A stretch of 64,000 nt of DNA from Paragordius varius. Lineage: Eukaryota; Nematomorpha. The notes under the pieces are model-generated. The model worked only from the letters and a program-made list of their open reading frames with translations, did not search any database and was not told the DNA's origin. The DNA is taken from positions 10,912,001 through 10,976,000 of the forward strand of contig OZ176050.1 of the NCBI GenBank assembly GCA_964247055.1, read 5' to 3'. The position numbers and the translations under genes were made by a program. Positions 62,251 to 64,000 of the stretch are shown here, one piece after another. Every line of letters begins with the position of its first letter. The first letter of the stretch is position 1.

Positions 62251-64000
62251 TGTATAAAATTTAAAATATTTTTCTGACATCACTGACATAATCAGAAATA
62301 TTGACATGCAATAAAAGGGTTGAACCCAAGGTTAACCAGCCATCATGCTCATCTTTAAGTTTACACGTGCGATATCCTATTTATAGATAAAAAATATATT
62401 GGATCAAAAACTATAATGCCAAAATCAAACCTAAAATTAAAATTGTACAGATTAATCTTGATTTAAAAAAAATCTTAACAAGATAATTTCACATCCTAAG
62501 AGTTAAAATATACCTTGAGTTATACAATTAAATGGGATAGAATACTGTCCAATGAAATCATTTTGGGAAGACGTGTCAAAATCTTTAACTACAAACCTAA
62601 CGATAGTGCTTTCGGGGTCGTCGATTACAAATTCAAAGGATTCATTCCATACTGGATTAAAACCTAATAATAAAAATAGGCTATAAATAAAATTAGGCTA
62701 TAAAATATGTTATCATTACATAAATAATTGTTTGACATAAATTTGATAATATTTAAAACCATAATTAAAGTTGCGTTATTGGTCTTAAATTTAATTCGAA
62801 TAGGAAAATTAATGGTCTATTTTTTCTTCTCTAAATTTAAAGTGGAGTGATTTAAATTGCATTACTGAAATGTAAGTTTTATCACCTACTAGCATTATCT
62901 CTCCTGATTTGATGTCAAAATACAGTCTAACATTAAAAACTTTATATTTTCATCAATACATTATCATTATTATATATGAAAAATTAAGAAACATTAAATG
63001 GTATATGTTAATCAATTGCCTTATATTTTATGAAAACCATAATTTGTGACGATTATCCGCTGTTTATTATAATTAACTTGTGTTTAATACCATTATTTTC
63101 AATGATCCTTGTTTTACATTTTTGTGTTGTCTTAAATCCCATTACATCGATTTTGACATATGGATCTACCACATCTTTATCTGTCCGATTTCGATTTGGT
63201 TTGGGCAATTGTTGGGCGCTTATAATCTTTATGTAATAAATTTTTTTAAAAGAAGAATAATTAGTTAAAATAAAGTTCATCCTAATTTTATAATATATAA
63301 TTATTGATAAATAATATTTATTTAGAAAAGTAGATTTATAACTCAGAATGTTGATTATACACAAATCATTACACACATCAACCAAAAATATTTGGAATAA
63401 AATAACCTTTCAAAACACCCATATTTGTAATCATTGATATATAAAATACCTGAAGTTTCAAGATTTTCTTCGTAGGTGTTGTAATTGTGCCGCCTATTTT
63501 TAAGTAAAAACAAAATTAAAATTCCATAAAAACATTAGAATAGTCTAAAAATGTCTATCTTTAACATTAAAAATCTTATTGAATGCATTAAAAATCGTCG
63601 AACTTTTTATTTCTTAAGTTAAACCCTTTGATAATACCACTGATGATAGAAAAAATAACGGTTTTGTATTAGTTTAATATAACCATAAATCTCTATAAAA
63701 TTTGCGGATTCTTTTAATAAAACTGAACCCTAGGCTCGCATTTCCAGCCTGTCTTAAATATGCAAATAATTATGTTTTATAGCCAAGAGTTTATACCAGA
63801 TGGTGTATTCGAGAGTAAGTTTTGTGGTTTTAACACATAACCACACCTGCCGTTGTCACGGAATTGAGCATGGTACATTTGCATTTTTTTATCGCTGTGT
63901 TGAAAATTCATAGCGACTATAAACATAAAAGTATATAGTGTGTAAAGTGGCCTATTCACATTATGGGGAAAAACAACTAAATGTTGAGATAAAACAATTT
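62251..64000 (-). CDS. Phospholipase C delta-like gene, 3' part only (end of Y box and C2 domain)
   Basis: PLC cleaves PIP2 to diacylglycerol and IP3 at the membrane. The gene runs off the right edge; five 3' exons are visible. 63916-63797 is the end of the catalytic Y box ([28 protein letters not shown]). 63493-63450 is the linker into C2 (PTKKILKLQ). 63226-63091 holds [11 protein letters not shown] and [11 protein letters not shown]. 62663-62514 holds [33 protein letters not shown]. 62376-62251 holds [18 protein letters not shown], ending in a short tail and stop. The C2 keeps Asp residues in the Ca-binding positions (DPYV, DFD). The sequence and the short C-terminus fit delta-type PLC (or the related eta/zeta) better than beta or gamma. 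Confidence 0.9.

Noticed and set aside
62251-62663. Treating 60478-61275 and the 62.3-62.7 kb exons as simple mutually exclusive exons
   Set aside because: The orphan exon overlaps the 62514-62663 exon in protein content and enters in a different phase, so a straight swap would not give a normal C2 domain.
1-64000. CRISPR arrays, tRNA or rRNA genes, Polinton or retrovirus-like elements
   Set aside because: Looked for repeat-spacer structure, cloverleaf-like boxes and capsid, integrase or LTR signs; none could be supported by reading alone.

Overview
This is an AT-rich (roughly three quarters A+T), intron-bearing nuclear window from an animal. Five genes can be read with confidence, and all are animal-like: CNOT4, SEC24, an AMFR/gp78-type ubiquitin ligase, a class A GPCR and a phospholipase C. 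There is also a ribosomal protein eS28 gene. Several introns are only 23-25 nt (four in CNOT4, one in eS28). Introns that short in an animal are known mainly from dicyemid mesozoans, so a dicyemid or similar parasite is my best guess. That is an inference from intron size, base composition and protein similarity, not a proof.

Layout. 75-2304 (-): CNOT4, nine exons. 2305-5623: non-coding, with one MITE. 5624-13203 (-): SEC24, many exons. 13204-17534: mostly non-coding, with one small membrane-peptide ORF, one unrecognised ORF pair and one MITE. 17535-32986 (-): AMFR/gp78, 17 exons whose splice phases all agree (about 1,324 aa). One 5.5-kb intron is packed with DNA transposon remains. 32987-36656: non-coding, with a MITE, a foldback repeat and low-complexity tracts. 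36657-38238 (-): GPCR, three exons. 38239-45295: repeats, including an inverted-segment repeat, two copies of a hammerhead-ribozyme-like motif, a 2.3-kb hAT element with internal tandem repeats, and a MITE cluster. 45296-45513 (+): eS28. 45904-52662: a hAT element split by two further hAT elements. 52690-53016: a LINE 3' fragment. 54519-55355 (+): a secreted Gly/Trp-rich protein. 55756-60150: a short hAT derivative, a 1.25-kb palindrome and an inverted copy of the hAT internal repeat. 60478-61275 (-): an orphan ORF starting with a phospholipase C C2-domain end. 62251-64000 (-): 3' part of a phospholipase C delta-like gene that runs off the right edge.

The genes do not form one pathway. SEC24 (COPII budding) and AMFR (ER-associated degradation) both act at the endoplasmic reticulum, and CNOT4 and AMFR are both RING ubiquitin ligases, but nothing shows co-regulation. 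The transposon content is almost wholly DNA transposons (hAT, Tc1/mariner and MITEs). Several have exact 8-bp target duplications, so recent activity is likely. No capsid- or envelope-bearing element, CRISPR array, rRNA or tRNA gene was recognised.
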